This document shows, one piece after another, positions 51,945 through 60,617 of a stretch of 64,000 nucleotides of DNA. Location of the stretch: NCBI RefSeq assembly GCF_028649475.1, contig NZ_JAQSIP010000009.1, positions 62,001 to 126,000 of the forward strand, read 5' to 3'. Source of the stretch: Curvibacter cyanobacteriorum (GTDB taxonomy: Bacteria; Pseudomonadota; Gammaproteobacteria; Burkholderiales; Burkholderiaceae_C). The position numbers and the translations under genes were made by a program. The notes beneath the pieces were generated by a model that searched no databases, had not been told where the DNA came from, and worked only from the letters and a program-made list of their open reading frames with translations. Each line of letters opens with the position of its first letter. The first letter of the stretch is position 1.

Positions 51945-52883
51945 ATGAGCACCCTTCCCCCCTCCATGGCGGACCGCGACGGCAAGATCTGGATGGACGG
52001 CCAAATGGTCGACTGGCGTGACGCCAAGATCCACGTCCTGACCCACACCCTGCACTACGGCTGCGGTGCCTTCGAAGGGGTGCGTGCCTACAACACGGTC
52101 AATGGCACGGCGATCTTCCGCCTGGAAGACCACACCAAGCGCCTGTTCAACAGCGCCAAGATCCTGCGCATGACCCTGCCTTTCACCCAGGAAGAGGTGA
52201 ATGAGGCGCAAAAGGCCGTGGTGCGCGAAAACAAGCTCGAAAGCTGCTACCTGCGTCCGCTGACCTGGATCGGCTCGCAAAAGCTGGGCGTCAGCCCCAA
52301 GGGCAACACCATCCATTTGATGGTCGCGGCCTGGGCCTGGGGCGCCTACCTGGGTGAAGAAGGCCTGAAGCGCGGCATCCGCGTCAAGACCTCCAGCTAC
52401 ACCCGCCACCACGTCAACATCACCATGACGCAGGCCAAGGCGGTCAGCAACTACAGCAACTCGATCCTGGCCAACATGGAAGCCACCGACGACGGCTACG
52501 ACGAAGCGCTGCTGCTGGATTCGTCGGGCTTTGTGTCCGAAGGCGCGGGCGAGAACATCTTCATCATCAAGGACGGCGTGATCTACACGCCCGACCTGTC
52601 GGCCGGTGCCCTGAACGGCATCACCCGCAACACGGTGTTCCACATTGCCCAGGACCTGGGCCTGAACATCGTGCAAAAGCGCATCACCCGCGACGAGGTG
52701 TACATCGCCGACGAGGCGTTCTTCACCGGCACCGCCGCCGAAGTGACCCCGATCCGCGAGCTCGACCGCATCGAGATCGGCAGTGGCTCGCGCGGCCCGA
52801 TCACCGAAAAGATCCAGTCGGCGTTCTTCGACATCGTGAACGGCCGCAACCCCAAGTACGCCCACTGGCTGACCCCGGTCTGA
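51945..52883 (+). CDS. ilvE: branched-chain amino acid aminotransferase
   Basis: The 312-residue class IV PLP transaminase has the PLP lysine K165 in AKAVSNYSNS, with LHYGCGAFEGVRAYNT and LDSSGFVSEGAGENIFII. It makes isoleucine, leucine and valine from their 2-oxo acids with glutamate. The frame is open to 51912; ATG 51945 gives the usual start MSTLPPSMADRDGKIWM. It is followed after 37 bp by the small zinc-finger gene. Confidence 0.95.
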   Translation: MSTLPPSMADRDGKIWMDGQMVDWRDAKIHVLTHTLHYGCGAFEGVRAYNTVNGTAIFRLEDHTKRLFNSAKILRMTLPFTQEEVNEAQKAVVRENKLESCYLRPLTWIGSQKLGVSPKGNTIHLMVAAWAWGAYLGEEGLKRGIRVKTSSYTRHHVNITMTQAKAVSNYSNSILANMEATDDGYDEALLLDSSGFVSEGAGENIFIIKDGVIYTPDLSAGALNGITRNTVFHIAQDLGLNIVQKRITRDEVYIADEAFFTGTAAEVTPIRELDRIEIGSGSRGPITEKIQSAFFDIVNGRNPKYAHWLTPV

Positions 52884-52920
52884 GCGCTGCTGGCTTGAAC
52901 TACCAAAAACAAGGGACCCC

Positions 52921-53127
52921 ATGAGTACCGCTGCTGTTGAACTGCTGGCCAAGGACTTGAACGCCCAAGGCGGCGTGTTCTGCCCCAACCCCAAGGCTGA
53001 CATGAAGTTGTGGAACAGCCACCCCAAGGTTTACCTGGACGTGGCCCGCACCGGCGAAGCCAAGTGCCCGTACTGCGGCACGGTGTACCGCCTGAAGGCG
53101 GGCGAAGTGGTGTCGCATCACCACTGA
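52921..53127 (+). CDS. small zinc-finger protein (zf-CHCC type)
   Basis: The 68-residue protein has the metal-ligand set of the PF10276 zf-CHCC family: GGVFCPNP, LWNSHPKVYLDV and CPYCGTVYRL (C21, H34, C49, C52). A His-rich tail SHHH ends it. The family includes the mitochondrial complex I subunit NDUFS6. Stand-alone bacterial copies beside ilvE and LPS genes are common in Betaproteobacteria and have no settled role. An AAGGGACC site lies just before ATG 52921. Confidence 0.93.
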   Translation: MSTAAVELLAKDLNAQGGVFCPNPKADMKLWNSHPKVYLDVARTGEAKCPYCGTVYRLKAGEVVSHHH

Positions 53128-53167
53128 GCACCCGGTGGCTTCGCCGCCCCGGTCTCACCCCCCCGGC

Positions 53168-54043
53168 ATGATGTCCCCGGACACCGCCGCGCTGCTGTCC
53201 CAGGTCACCGTGCTGGTGGTGACCTACAACAGCGGGCACTGCCTGCCCGCGCTGGCCCAGGGCCTGGCGCGGCTGCCGCATGTCCGCGTGGTGGACAACG
53301 CCAGCCAGGACGGCACGCCCGACGCGGTGCGGCGCCTGTTGCCCACGGCCGAGCTGACCTGCCTGCCCAGCAACAAGGGCTATGGCGTGGCCAACAACGC
53401 GGGCCTGGCCGAGGTGCGCACGCCCTACGCGCTGTTGCTCAACCCCGACTGCGAGGTCACGCCCGACGCCATCGCGGCCCTGGTGCGCGCCGCCCAGGCC
53501 TGGCCCGAGGCCACCTTGCTGGTGCCCCAGTTGGTCGACGGCGATGGGGCGTTGCAGGTCAATTACAGCTGGCCGCGCCACGCCTGGAAGCCCCGTCAGG
53601 GGGCCGCCGATGGCCCGCTGGGCGTGGGGTATGCCTGTGCCGCGGTGATGTTGATCCACATGGACCGGCTGCGCCCACTGGGCTTTTTTGACCCGCGATT
53701 CTTCCTGTACTACGAGGACGAGGACCTGTGCCTGCGGGTGTTCCAGCAGCACGGGCAGATCCTGGTGTTGCCCGACATCCGCGTCACCCACCTGTCGCGC
53801 GGCTCGGTGCGCGGCCCGCGGCCCTGGCGCTCGGAGTACTGGCGCGGCTACCACCATGCGCAGTCGAAAATCACCTTCATCCACAAGCACGCAGGGGCTG
53901 TCGCCGGCGCGCGCGCGCAACGCCGCCTGATGTTGTCGGCTTGCGCCAACGTGCTGGTCCGGGCCTTGCTGGTGTCGCCCAAACACCTGGCCCGGGCTTG
54001 GGGCCGCTTGCGCGGTGTGTGGCAGTTGCCGCCCCAGGCCTGA
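53168..54043 (+). CDS. family 2 glycosyltransferase (rhamnosyltransferase-like)
   Basis: The 291-residue protein has VTVLVVTYNSGHCLPALAQG at the start, VVDNASQDGT, NKGYGVANNAGL and LLLNPDCEVTPDA, the GT-A nucleotide-sugar and metal motifs. FFLYYEDEDLCLRV is the catalytic-site acid region. It would add a sugar, probably a deoxyhexose, to a lipopolysaccharide or O-antigen chain on the cytoplasmic membrane face. Start ATG 53168 or 53171; a GTG at 53135 is also in frame. It begins the LPS cluster. Confidence 0.9.
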   Translation: MMSPDTAALLSQVTVLVVTYNSGHCLPALAQGLARLPHVRVVDNASQDGTPDAVRRLLPTAELTCLPSNKGYGVANNAGLAEVRTPYALLLNPDCEVTPDAIAALVRAAQAWPEATLLVPQLVDGDGALQVNYSWPRHAWKPRQGAADGPLGVGYACAAVMLIHMDRLRPLGFFDPRFFLYYEDEDLCLRVFQQHGQILVLPDIRVTHLSRGSVRGPRPWRSEYWRGYHHAQSKITFIHKHAGAVAGARAQRRLMLSACANVLVRALLVSPKHLARAWGRLRGVWQLPPQA

Positions 54044-54064
54044 GCCCCCTTTTTGACGAGCACC

Positions 54065-54901
54065 ATGTCGACCCCCTCATCCAACGTGCCCGGCCCGTCG
54101 GCCGCCGCCTGGCCCACCGACCGCCCCAGCCTGACCATTGGCGTCCTGACCAAGAACGAGGCCCACCACATCGAGGCTTGTCTGCGCAGCGCCGCCTTTG
54201 CCGATCAGGTCATCGTGATCGACAGTGGCAGCACCGACAACACCGTGGCGCTGGCCCAGGCTTGGGGCGCCGAGGTGCACCTGTACCCCGACTGGCAGGG
54301 CTTTGCGGTGCAGCGCACGCGCCTGCTGTCGCACGCGCGGGGCGATTATTTGTTCTACCTGGACGCCGACGAGGTCATCACCCCGGCGCTGCAGGCCCAG
54401 ATCGAGGCCGCGGTGCGCTCGGGCGAACGCGCCATCTGGGCCATCGAATGGAGCGTGGTGGCCTACGGCCGCGAGCTCAAGTACTTCTTGTCGCAGTCGC
54501 GCCTGGACCGCATGTTCCGCCGCGACATGCTGGAGCGCTACGAAGGCGTGGTGCACGAGCACGCCGTGCTCAAGCCACAGGCCGAGCCGGTGCCGCGCCA
54601 TGCCTTCAAGGCCCGCCTGCTGCATTACTCGCGTGAAACCGTGCGCGGCAGCCTGGAGAAGCTGACCCAGTACGCCATGCTGGGCGCGGCCAAGCGGGCC
54701 CAGGCGGGCAAACGCGGGGGCGTGCTGCGGGGCATGGCCTCGGCGTTCGCGATCTTTTTGCGCCTGTACGTGTTCCGCCTGGGCTTCCTCGGCGGCGGGC
54801 CCGGCTTCCTGTTCTGCTTTTTCATCGCGCTGGAGTGCTTCTTCCGCTACGCCGCGCTGTACTACGACCGCGACTCCCTCAGCCAGTCGGTGGGGCGCTG
54901 A
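54065..54901 (+). CDS. family 2 glycosyltransferase (WaaE/KdtX-like)
   Basis: The 278-residue protein has LTIGVLTKNEAHHIEACLRS, VIVIDSGSTDNT and YLDADEVITPAL, the GT2 start and DxD-like site of the LPS-core beta-1,4-glucosyltransferase family. A C-terminal hydrophobic stretch (LGFLGGGPGFLFCFFIALECFF) anchors it at the membrane. ATG 54065 is preferred over an in-frame TTG at 54053. The stop is three bases before the ligase-like gene, so they are coupled. It probably adds a core sugar to lipid A-Kdo. Confidence 0.92.
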   Translation: MSTPSSNVPGPSAAAWPTDRPSLTIGVLTKNEAHHIEACLRSAAFADQVIVIDSGSTDNTVALAQAWGAEVHLYPDWQGFAVQRTRLLSHARGDYLFYLDADEVITPALQAQIEAAVRSGERAIWAIEWSVVAYGRELKYFLSQSRLDRMFRRDMLERYEGVVHEHAVLKPQAEPVPRHAFKARLLHYSRETVRGSLEKLTQYAMLGAAKRAQAGKRGGVLRGMASAFAIFLRLYVFRLGFLGGGPGFLFCFFIALECFFRYAALYYDRDSLSQSVGR

Positions 54902-54903
54902 CG

Positions 54904-56226
54904 ATGCAGTCCACGCCTGAGCAAGCCCCATCGCCCACCGCGGCGCTGCTGGCGGGGATGTCGCCCGCGGAGCGGGCGTCCTCGCTGGCGGCGTTCGCCT
55001 TTCCGGCGCTGTCGCTGTGCCTGCCCAGTGGGTATTCCTGGGGCGCGACCTTGCTGCTGCTGGCGGCGCTGCTGACCAGCCGCCACTGGTGGCACCGGCC
55101 CGCGGACTGGACCCAACTGCGCTGGCTGGTCGCGGCCGTGGTGTTCATGGGGATGGACTGGCTGATCGATGCTTTGATCAGCCAGGGCAGCTGGCGCGGG
55201 CTGGACAAGCCGTTGAAGTACTTCCTGGCCTTGCCCTGCCTGTTTTTTGTGCTGCGTTACCCGCCGCGTCCGCGCGCCCTGTGGGCCGGCTTGGCGGTCG
55301 GTGCCAGCCTCAGCGGCCTGGTGTCGCTGTACCAGTACCTGGTGCAAGGCATGTGGCGCACCGAAGGATTCACCAACGCCATCCAGTACGGCAACCTCAG
55401 CCTGCTGATGGCCATCATGTGCCTGATCGGGGCCATGACCTGGCCCGAGGGCCCGCGCCGTCTGGCCTGGCGCCTGGCGCTGGGCGTGGGCATGGTGCTG
55501 GGCCTGGTGGCGTCCTTGCTGTCGCAGGCGCGCGGTGGCTGGCTGTCGCTGGTGTTCATCCTGCCGGTGCTGGTCTGGCTGGTGCGCCGCTACATTCCGC
55601 TCAAGCGCCTGCTGGTGGCGCTGGGCGCGCTGGGTTTGTCGCTGGTGCTGCTGGTGGCCGCCATGGGCCCCACCCTGTTGCACCGCCTGACGCTGGCGGT
55701 CGACGAGGTGCGCGAGTACGAGACCACCGGTCACTCCGACAACTCGGTGGGCCAGCGCCTCGCGCACTGGAAAGCCGCCTGGCACATGGGCCTGCAGCGC
55801 CCGCTGCTGGGTTGGACCCAGGCCGGTTACGAGCAGGAAAAGCAACGCCTGGTGGCCGCCGGCGAGGCCCCTGCCGTGGTGCTGGTCTATGGCCATGCGC
55901 ACAATGAATTTGTCGACGTGTTCGCCAAGCGCGGACTGCTGGGCCTGTTCTCGGTGCTGGGCCTGTATGCGGCGGTGCTCTGGTTGTTCTGGCCGCGCCT
56001 GGGGCAGGCCTTGTCGCCCGAACGCCAGGGGCTGCAACTGGCCGCGCTGATGATGCCGCTGGCTTACCTGGGCTTTGGCCTGACCCAGGCCTTCCTGGGC
56101 CACAACAGCGGCACCATGTTCTACCTGTTCATGACGCTGCTGATGTATGGCGCCTTGCGCCCGCCGCAGGCGGCGGGACCGGCCGCCGCCACACCGCCGC
56201 CGGCCTCGGCGTCGCCCATGGCCTGA
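54904..56226 (+). CDS. O-antigen ligase family protein
   Basis: The 440-residue protein has about 10-12 hydrophobic segments and the Wzy/WaaL-type periplasmic loop with HSDNSVGQRLAHWKAAWHM and YGHAHNEFVDVFAKRGLLG. The NSVGQRL and HNE motifs are typical of WaaL ligases and Wzy polymerases. It would join O-antigen to the LPS core, or polymerise it, at the periplasmic face. ATG 54904 follows the GT2 stop directly; the frame is open to 54835. A Wzy role cannot be excluded. Confidence 0.9.
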   Translation: MQSTPEQAPSPTAALLAGMSPAERASSLAAFAFPALSLCLPSGYSWGATLLLLAALLTSRHWWHRPADWTQLRWLVAAVVFMGMDWLIDALISQGSWRGLDKPLKYFLALPCLFFVLRYPPRPRALWAGLAVGASLSGLVSLYQYLVQGMWRTEGFTNAIQYGNLSLLMAIMCLIGAMTWPEGPRRLAWRLALGVGMVLGLVASLLSQARGGWLSLVFILPVLVWLVRRYIPLKRLLVALGALGLSLVLLVAAMGPTLLHRLTLAVDEVREYETTGHSDNSVGQRLAHWKAAWHMGLQRPLLGWTQAGYEQEKQRLVAAGEAPAVVLVYGHAHNEFVDVFAKRGLLGLFSVLGLYAAVLWLFWPRLGQALSPERQGLQLAALMMPLAYLGFGLTQAFLGHNSGTMFYLFMTLLMYGALRPPQAAGPAAATPPPASASPMA

Positions 56227-56241
56227 TCCTGGAGCCCGCCC

Positions 56242-57216
56242 ATGCACGTCTTGCTGGTCAACAACGCGCCCATCCCGGTGTTTGCCTACGGCGGCACCGA
56301 GCGCGTCATCTGGGACCTGGGCCGCGCCCTGGTGGGCTTGGGGCACCGCGTCAGTTACCTGGTGCCCGAGGGGTCGCACTGTGACTTTGCGCAGGTGCTG
56401 CCGATCCGCCCGGGCCAACCCTGGGCGGCGCAGATCCCGGCCGATGTGGACGTGGTGCATTTCCAGTTCAACCCCAAGACCGACATCGGTCGCCCCTTTG
56501 TGGTCACCGAGCACGGCAACGGCCGCGACCCCGACCCGCTGGCGCTGAACACCATCTTTGTCTCGCGCAACCACGCGCAACGCCATGGCTCGACCCGCTA
56601 TGTGCTCAATGGCCTGGACTGGTCGGCCTACGGGCCGGTGGATTTCGAGCGCGCGCGCGGCCACCACCACTTTTTGGGCAAGGCGGCCTGGCGGGTCAAG
56701 AACGTCAAGGGCGCGATCCGCGTGGCGGCGTTGGCCGGCGTCGAGCTGGACGTGCTGGGGGGCACCCGGCTCAACCTGCGGCGTGGCTTCCGCTTCACCT
56801 GGTCGCCGCGTGTGCATTTCTACGGCATGGTGGGCGGGCAGCAGAAGTTTGACCTGCTCAACGCCTCGCGTGGCCTGATCTTGCCGGTGCGCTGGCACGA
56901 GCCCTTTGGCCTCGCGGTGATCGAAAGCCTCTACTTTGGTTGCCCGGTGTTCGCCACGCCCTACGGCGCCTTGCCCGAGTTGGTGCCGCACGACTGCGGC
57001 ACCCTGGCGGCCAGCGCGGCCGAACTGGCCGAGGCGGTGCGGGCCTGGCGCGGCGACCCGCGCGCCTGCCAGGCGGCGGTGCTGCACCGCTTCAGTGCCG
57101 ACACCATGGCACGCGGCTACCTGCAGTGTTATGAAGAGGTGCTGGCCGGTGGCCAGCTGAACCCGCAGCCGCCGCACATGGCCGAGTCGGCCTTCGACCA
57201 GCCCTGGCAGAACTGA
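56242..57216 (+). CDS. family 4 glycosyltransferase
   Basis: The 324-residue protein has NAPIPVFAYGGTERVIWDLG at the start and a C-terminal GT-B nucleotide-sugar domain with LPVRWHEPFGLAVIESLYFG, the E-x7-E block. It is shorter than most GT4 enzymes. It lies 15 bp after the ligase-like gene and closes the LPS cluster. It probably elongates the core or O-chain; the sugar is unknown. Confidence 0.9.
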   Translation: MHVLLVNNAPIPVFAYGGTERVIWDLGRALVGLGHRVSYLVPEGSHCDFAQVLPIRPGQPWAAQIPADVDVVHFQFNPKTDIGRPFVVTEHGNGRDPDPLALNTIFVSRNHAQRHGSTRYVLNGLDWSAYGPVDFERARGHHHFLGKAAWRVKNVKGAIRVAALAGVELDVLGGTRLNLRRGFRFTWSPRVHFYGMVGGQQKFDLLNASRGLILPVRWHEPFGLAVIESLYFGCPVFATPYGALPELVPHDCGTLAASAAELAEAVRAWRGDPRACQAAVLHRFSADTMARGYLQCYEEVLAGGQLNPQPPHMAESAFDQPWQN

Positions 57217-57254
57217 GGCCGCGGGCCCCGAGGCGGGCGCCGCGCCCGGCCCGC

Positions 57255-58292
57255 TCAGCCACCCAAGCGCTGGCGCGCGCCTTCGCTCAGGGCCTGCAGG
57301 ATCTGCGCCGCCGGTGGGCAGTCGTGGATCAGGCCCACCCCTTCGCCGACGGTGGCATGGGCGCGGCGGTAGTCCTGTTCGGCCACCCCGGCGTCGTACT
57401 CGGCGCGGGCGGCGGCGGGGTCCTGGCGCAGGGCCTCGACGCGCGACTCCCAGGCCTGGTGCAGCGGGTTGCGCAGGGCCCGGAAGTCATACGGCGCCGG
57501 CCAGTGCTTGCGCCGCAAGATGTCAAACACCTCCGAGCGCGCCGTGCCGTCGCCGGTGCTGGCCACGGCCTGTGCCTTGGCCCCGGCCGGGGCCAGGCTT
57601 TCCTGGCTGGCCCACAGGCGCGAGCCGACCAGGGCGCCATCGGCGCCCAGCACGCGGCTGGCGGCCAGGGTGCGGCCATCGGCGATGCCCCCCGCGGCCA
57701 GCAGCAAGGTGGCGGGCGCCTGGGCCGCCAGGGCGTCGGCCAACTCGGGCACCAGGGTCAGGGTGGCCCGGCCGTTCAGCGCGTTCATGCCGTGGCCGCC
57801 GGCCTCAGCGCCTTGGGCCACCACCACCTGGGCGCCGGCTTCCAGCACCTGGGGCAGTTGTTCCAGGCGCTGGATCTGGCAGATCAGGTCCACGCCGCGG
57901 GCCCGCAGGCGTGCCGCGTAAGGCCGTGGGTTGCCAAACGACAGCATCACGGCGCGCGGCAAATCGGCCTCGGCCTGGTCCAGCAACCAGTCCAGCGCGG
58001 AGGCGTCCTCGTCCAGTTTCCAGGTGATGAAGCCACAGCCAATGCGCCCTGTGGCTTTGGACTTCAAGGCGAGTGTGTACTCACGTTGAGTCCAAGTCAG
58101 GTCGCCATAACCGCCCCCCACCAGGCCCAGCGCCCCCGCGTCGGCGCAGGCCGCTGCCAAGGCCCCGCCCGAGGCCAGGGCCATGGGCGCCAAGGCCACC
58201 GGCAGGCTCAGGCCGTAGCGTTGGCTGAAACGGGACTCGGGCCAGAGGCGGCCCGCGGTGGCGGCGGTGGAGGGGGGCGGGGTGGAGGTCAT
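57255..58292 (-). CDS. nitronate monooxygenase family (NMO/2-nitropropane dioxygenase) protein
   Basis: The 345-residue FMN protein has GLSLPVALAPMALASGGALAAA at the start, VVVAQGAEAGGHG (the NMO class signature) and LLLAAGGIADGRTLAASRVLGADGALVGSRL for FMN phosphate binding. It would oxidise alkyl nitronates to carbonyls. The ATG at 58292 is used; the frame is open to 58328. It is divergent from a LysR regulator, which probably controls it. Confidence 0.92.
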   Translation of the reverse strand: MTSTPPPSTAATAGRLWPESRFSQRYGLSLPVALAPMALASGGALAAACADAGALGLVGGGYGDLTWTQREYTLALKSKATGRIGCGFITWKLDEDASALDWLLDQAEADLPRAVMLSFGNPRPYAARLRARGVDLICQIQRLEQLPQVLEAGAQVVVAQGAEAGGHGMNALNGRATLTLVPELADALAAQAPATLLLAAGGIADGRTLAASRVLGADGALVGSRLWASQESLAPAGAKAQAVASTGDGTARSEVFDILRRKHWPAPYDFRALRNPLHQAWESRVEALRQDPAAARAEYDAGVAEQDYRRAHATVGEGVGLIHDCPPAAQILQALSEGARQRLGG

Positions 58293-58337
58293 GGGGCGAT
58301 TGTGGTGGGCGTGACAAAGCGAGTCCAACGAATAAAA

Positions 58338-58351
58338 ATGAAGCTATTCAT
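58338..58351. promoter_or_regulatory. ATGAA-N4-TTCAT inverted repeat in the NMO/LysR divergent region
   Basis: ATGAA (58338-58342) and TTCAT (58347-58351) are exact inverted repeats around GCTA, in an AT-rich patch 16 bp upstream of the LysR start. A LysR autoregulatory and activator site is expected in this 74-bp gap. Assignment is by position only. Confidence 0.45.
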
Positions 58352-58366
58352 CGATTTGGACGAAGT

Positions 58367-59269
58367 ATGGATTTTGCCGACCTGCAGACTTTCCGGGCCG
58401 TGGTGGAGCACGGTGGGGTGACCGCGGCCGCCGCGCAGCTGCACCGGGTGCAGTCCAGCATCTCGGCCCGCCTGTCGGCGCTGGAGCGCGACCTGGGCTG
58501 CGCCTTGTTCGAGCGCGTGGGGCGCCGCCTGCAACTCACCCCCGAGGGCCGCCACCTGTACGAGCGCAGCGCCGCCCTGGTGCAGGACCTGGTGGCGCTG
58601 CGCCAGGAACTGGCGGGCACCGGCCCGGGCGCCGTGCTGTGCCTGGGCGCCATGGAGAGCACCGCCGCCGTGCGCCTGGCCCCCGTGCTGGCGCAGTTGC
58701 GCCGCGCCCAGCCCGGCATGCGCCTGTCGCTGCGCACCGGCACCACCGGGGCCTTGCTGCAAGGCCTGGAACAGCATGCGCTGGACGCGGTGCTGGTGGC
58801 GGGGCCGGCCAACCGACCCACCCTCGACTGGCAGCCGGTGTTTGAGGAGGAACTGGTCTTGATCACCCCGCTGCCCTTGCCCACCGCGCTGGCGAGTGGC
58901 GCCGCCGCTGATGGCGACTTGAACGCCGCGCCGCTGCCCGCCACGGGCCTGGTCACCTTCAGCGCGGGTTGCGCCTACCGCGAAGTGGCCCTGGACTGGG
59001 CGCGTGCCCAAGGCCTGCCGCCTGGGCCGGCGACCGAGATCGGGTCATACCATGCGCTGGCCGCGGCGGTGACCGCCGGCATGGGCCTGGGCCTGCTGCC
59101 CCGTGCGGTGCTGGGCAGCCTCGACACCCGGGGCCTGCAGGTGCAGGCGTTGCCCGAGGCCTGGGCGCGGCAGACCACCTGGCTGGTGACCCGGCAAGGG
59201 CCGGCTTCGGCGGCCTTGCGGGCGCTGGTGCAGGCTTTGCGCGGCGGGACGCTGGCGCCTTCGGCCTGA
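58367..59269 (+). CDS. LysR-family transcriptional regulator
   Basis: The 300-residue protein starts MDFADLQTFRAVVEHGGVTAAAAQLHRVQSS, a standard LysR helix-turn-helix. The effector domain has GTGPGAVLCLGAMESTAAVRL and LALDAVLVAGPANRP. Divergent orientation to the nitronate monooxygenase gene suggests that it controls it. The inducer is unknown. Confidence 0.94.
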   Translation: MDFADLQTFRAVVEHGGVTAAAAQLHRVQSSISARLSALERDLGCALFERVGRRLQLTPEGRHLYERSAALVQDLVALRQELAGTGPGAVLCLGAMESTAAVRLAPVLAQLRRAQPGMRLSLRTGTTGALLQGLEQHALDAVLVAGPANRPTLDWQPVFEEELVLITPLPLPTALASGAAADGDLNAAPLPATGLVTFSAGCAYREVALDWARAQGLPPGPATEIGSYHALAAAVTAGMGLGLLPRAVLGSLDTRGLQVQALPEAWARQTTWLVTRQGPASAALRALVQALRGGTLAPSA

Positions 59270-59313
59270 CGGGGGGCGCACCGCACCGGGGCCGCCGGCG
59301 CCCGCCATGCGGC

Positions 59314-60615
59314 TCAGGGGGTGTGCGGTAGGGTCAGCACAAAGCAGGCGCCGCCGCCCTCGTGGTCCTCGCAGCGCACGCTGCCGCCGTGCCGTTCGGC
59401 GATCGACTTGACCAGGGCCAGGCCCAGGCCCACGCCGCCTTCACGCTCGCTGGCGCCGGGCAGGCGGTAGAAGGGCTCAAAAATGCGCTCGCGCAGCGCC
59501 GGCGGCACGCCCGGCCCGCGGTCACAGACCGCCAGCCGGATCTGCGTCCCCTGGCGTGACAACTTGACGCGGATGTCCCCTTGGCCATAGCGGCGCGCGT
59601 TCTCCAGCAGGTTGCGCACGGCCCGGCGCAGCAGCTTGGACACGCCGGTCACGGCCAGTTCGCTGCTGCCGTCGTCGGCCTCCAGCTCCGCGCCCACGCG
59701 GGCACATTCCTCGGCCGACAGGCCCACCAGGTCAACCGATTCCAGGGTGCCCATGTCGGCTTCGCTGGCGTCGAGTCGGCTGGCCAGCAAGATCTCGTCG
59801 ATCAGTTGGTCCAGCTCGGCGATGTTGCGCTTGATCTCGTCGCGGAAGCCCGGCGCCGCCTGCGTGCCCATCAGCTCCACCCCCATGCGGATGCGCGCCA
59901 GCGGCGAGCGCAGCTCGTGGGAGGCGTTGGCCAGCAGCGCCTTGTGCGACTGCATCAGGGTTTCGATGCGCTCGGCCGCGTGGTTGAAGCGCTCGGCCAG
60001 GTAGGCCACCTCGTCGTGGCCGTGCACCGGCACGCGCACCGACAGCTCGCCCGCGCCCCAGCGCTCGACGCCGCGTTGCAGCTCTTCGAGCCGGCGCGTC
60101 AGCTTGCGGATGATGGGGTAGGTGGCCAGGGCCACGGCAATGGCACACAAGCCCAGCGTCCAGAAGAAGCCGAAGGGCTTGCCCCAAAAGCTGCGCGGTG
60201 GGCGCGGCAGGTGGATGCTGAGCAGTTCACCGCTGTCCATCTTGACCACGAACTCGGGGCCGTTGCGGTGCGGCGGCGGTGGCTCGCCAGGGGGCCAGGG
60301 GGGAGCGCCCTCGGGGCCCGCACGCGGGCCGGGTGGCGGCGGTGGGCCGCCCGGGAAGCCCGCTTCGTCGGGCGGCGGGCGCAGGCGCAACGCCCCCGAG
60401 CCCACCACGTCGCCGGTGGCGTTGCGCACCACGGCCTCGCGCAGCGGGGGGTCGCTGGCCAGGCGCCAGGCCCCCGCCACGCCCAGGGTCAGCAGCGCCA
60501 TGGCCAGCAGCACGGCCAACCAGATGCGCACGTACAGGCGCCGGGTCAGGCGCTGCAGCGGGTTGCCGGCGAAACGGGGCGCGGGCGGCGGGGCAGGGGG
60601 AAGGGGGGGCGTCAA
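59314..60615 (-). CDS. sensor histidine kinase, CpxA/RstB-like, with Pro-rich sensor region
   Basis: The 433-residue protein has a first membrane segment (YVRIWLAVLLAMALLTLGVAGAW) and a periplasmic region that contains a Pro/Gly-rich run (about 80-125: PPPDEAGFPGG, PPPPPGPRAG, PPWPPGEPPPP). A second segment (FFWTLGLCAIAVALATYPII) leads into HAMP, phospho-acceptor H233 (NASHELRSPLARIRM) and an ATPase domain (DRGPGVPPALRERIFEPFYR, GVGLGLALVKSI). It phosphorylates the response regulator encoded two bases upstream. Confidence 0.94.
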   Translation of the reverse strand: MTPPLPPAPPPAPRFAGNPLQRLTRRLYVRIWLAVLLAMALLTLGVAGAWRLASDPPLREAVVRNATGDVVGSGALRLRPPPDEAGFPGGPPPPPGPRAGPEGAPPWPPGEPPPPHRNGPEFVVKMDSGELLSIHLPRPPRSFWGKPFGFFWTLGLCAIAVALATYPIIRKLTRRLEELQRGVERWGAGELSVRVPVHGHDEVAYLAERFNHAAERIETLMQSHKALLANASHELRSPLARIRMGVELMGTQAAPGFRDEIKRNIAELDQLIDEILLASRLDASEADMGTLESVDLVGLSAEECARVGAELEADDGSSELAVTGVSKLLRRAVRNLLENARRYGQGDIRVKLSRQGTQIRLAVCDRGPGVPPALRERIFEPFYRLPGASEREGGVGLGLALVKSIAERHGGSVRCEDHEGGGACFVLTLPHTP

Positions 60616-60617
60616 GG

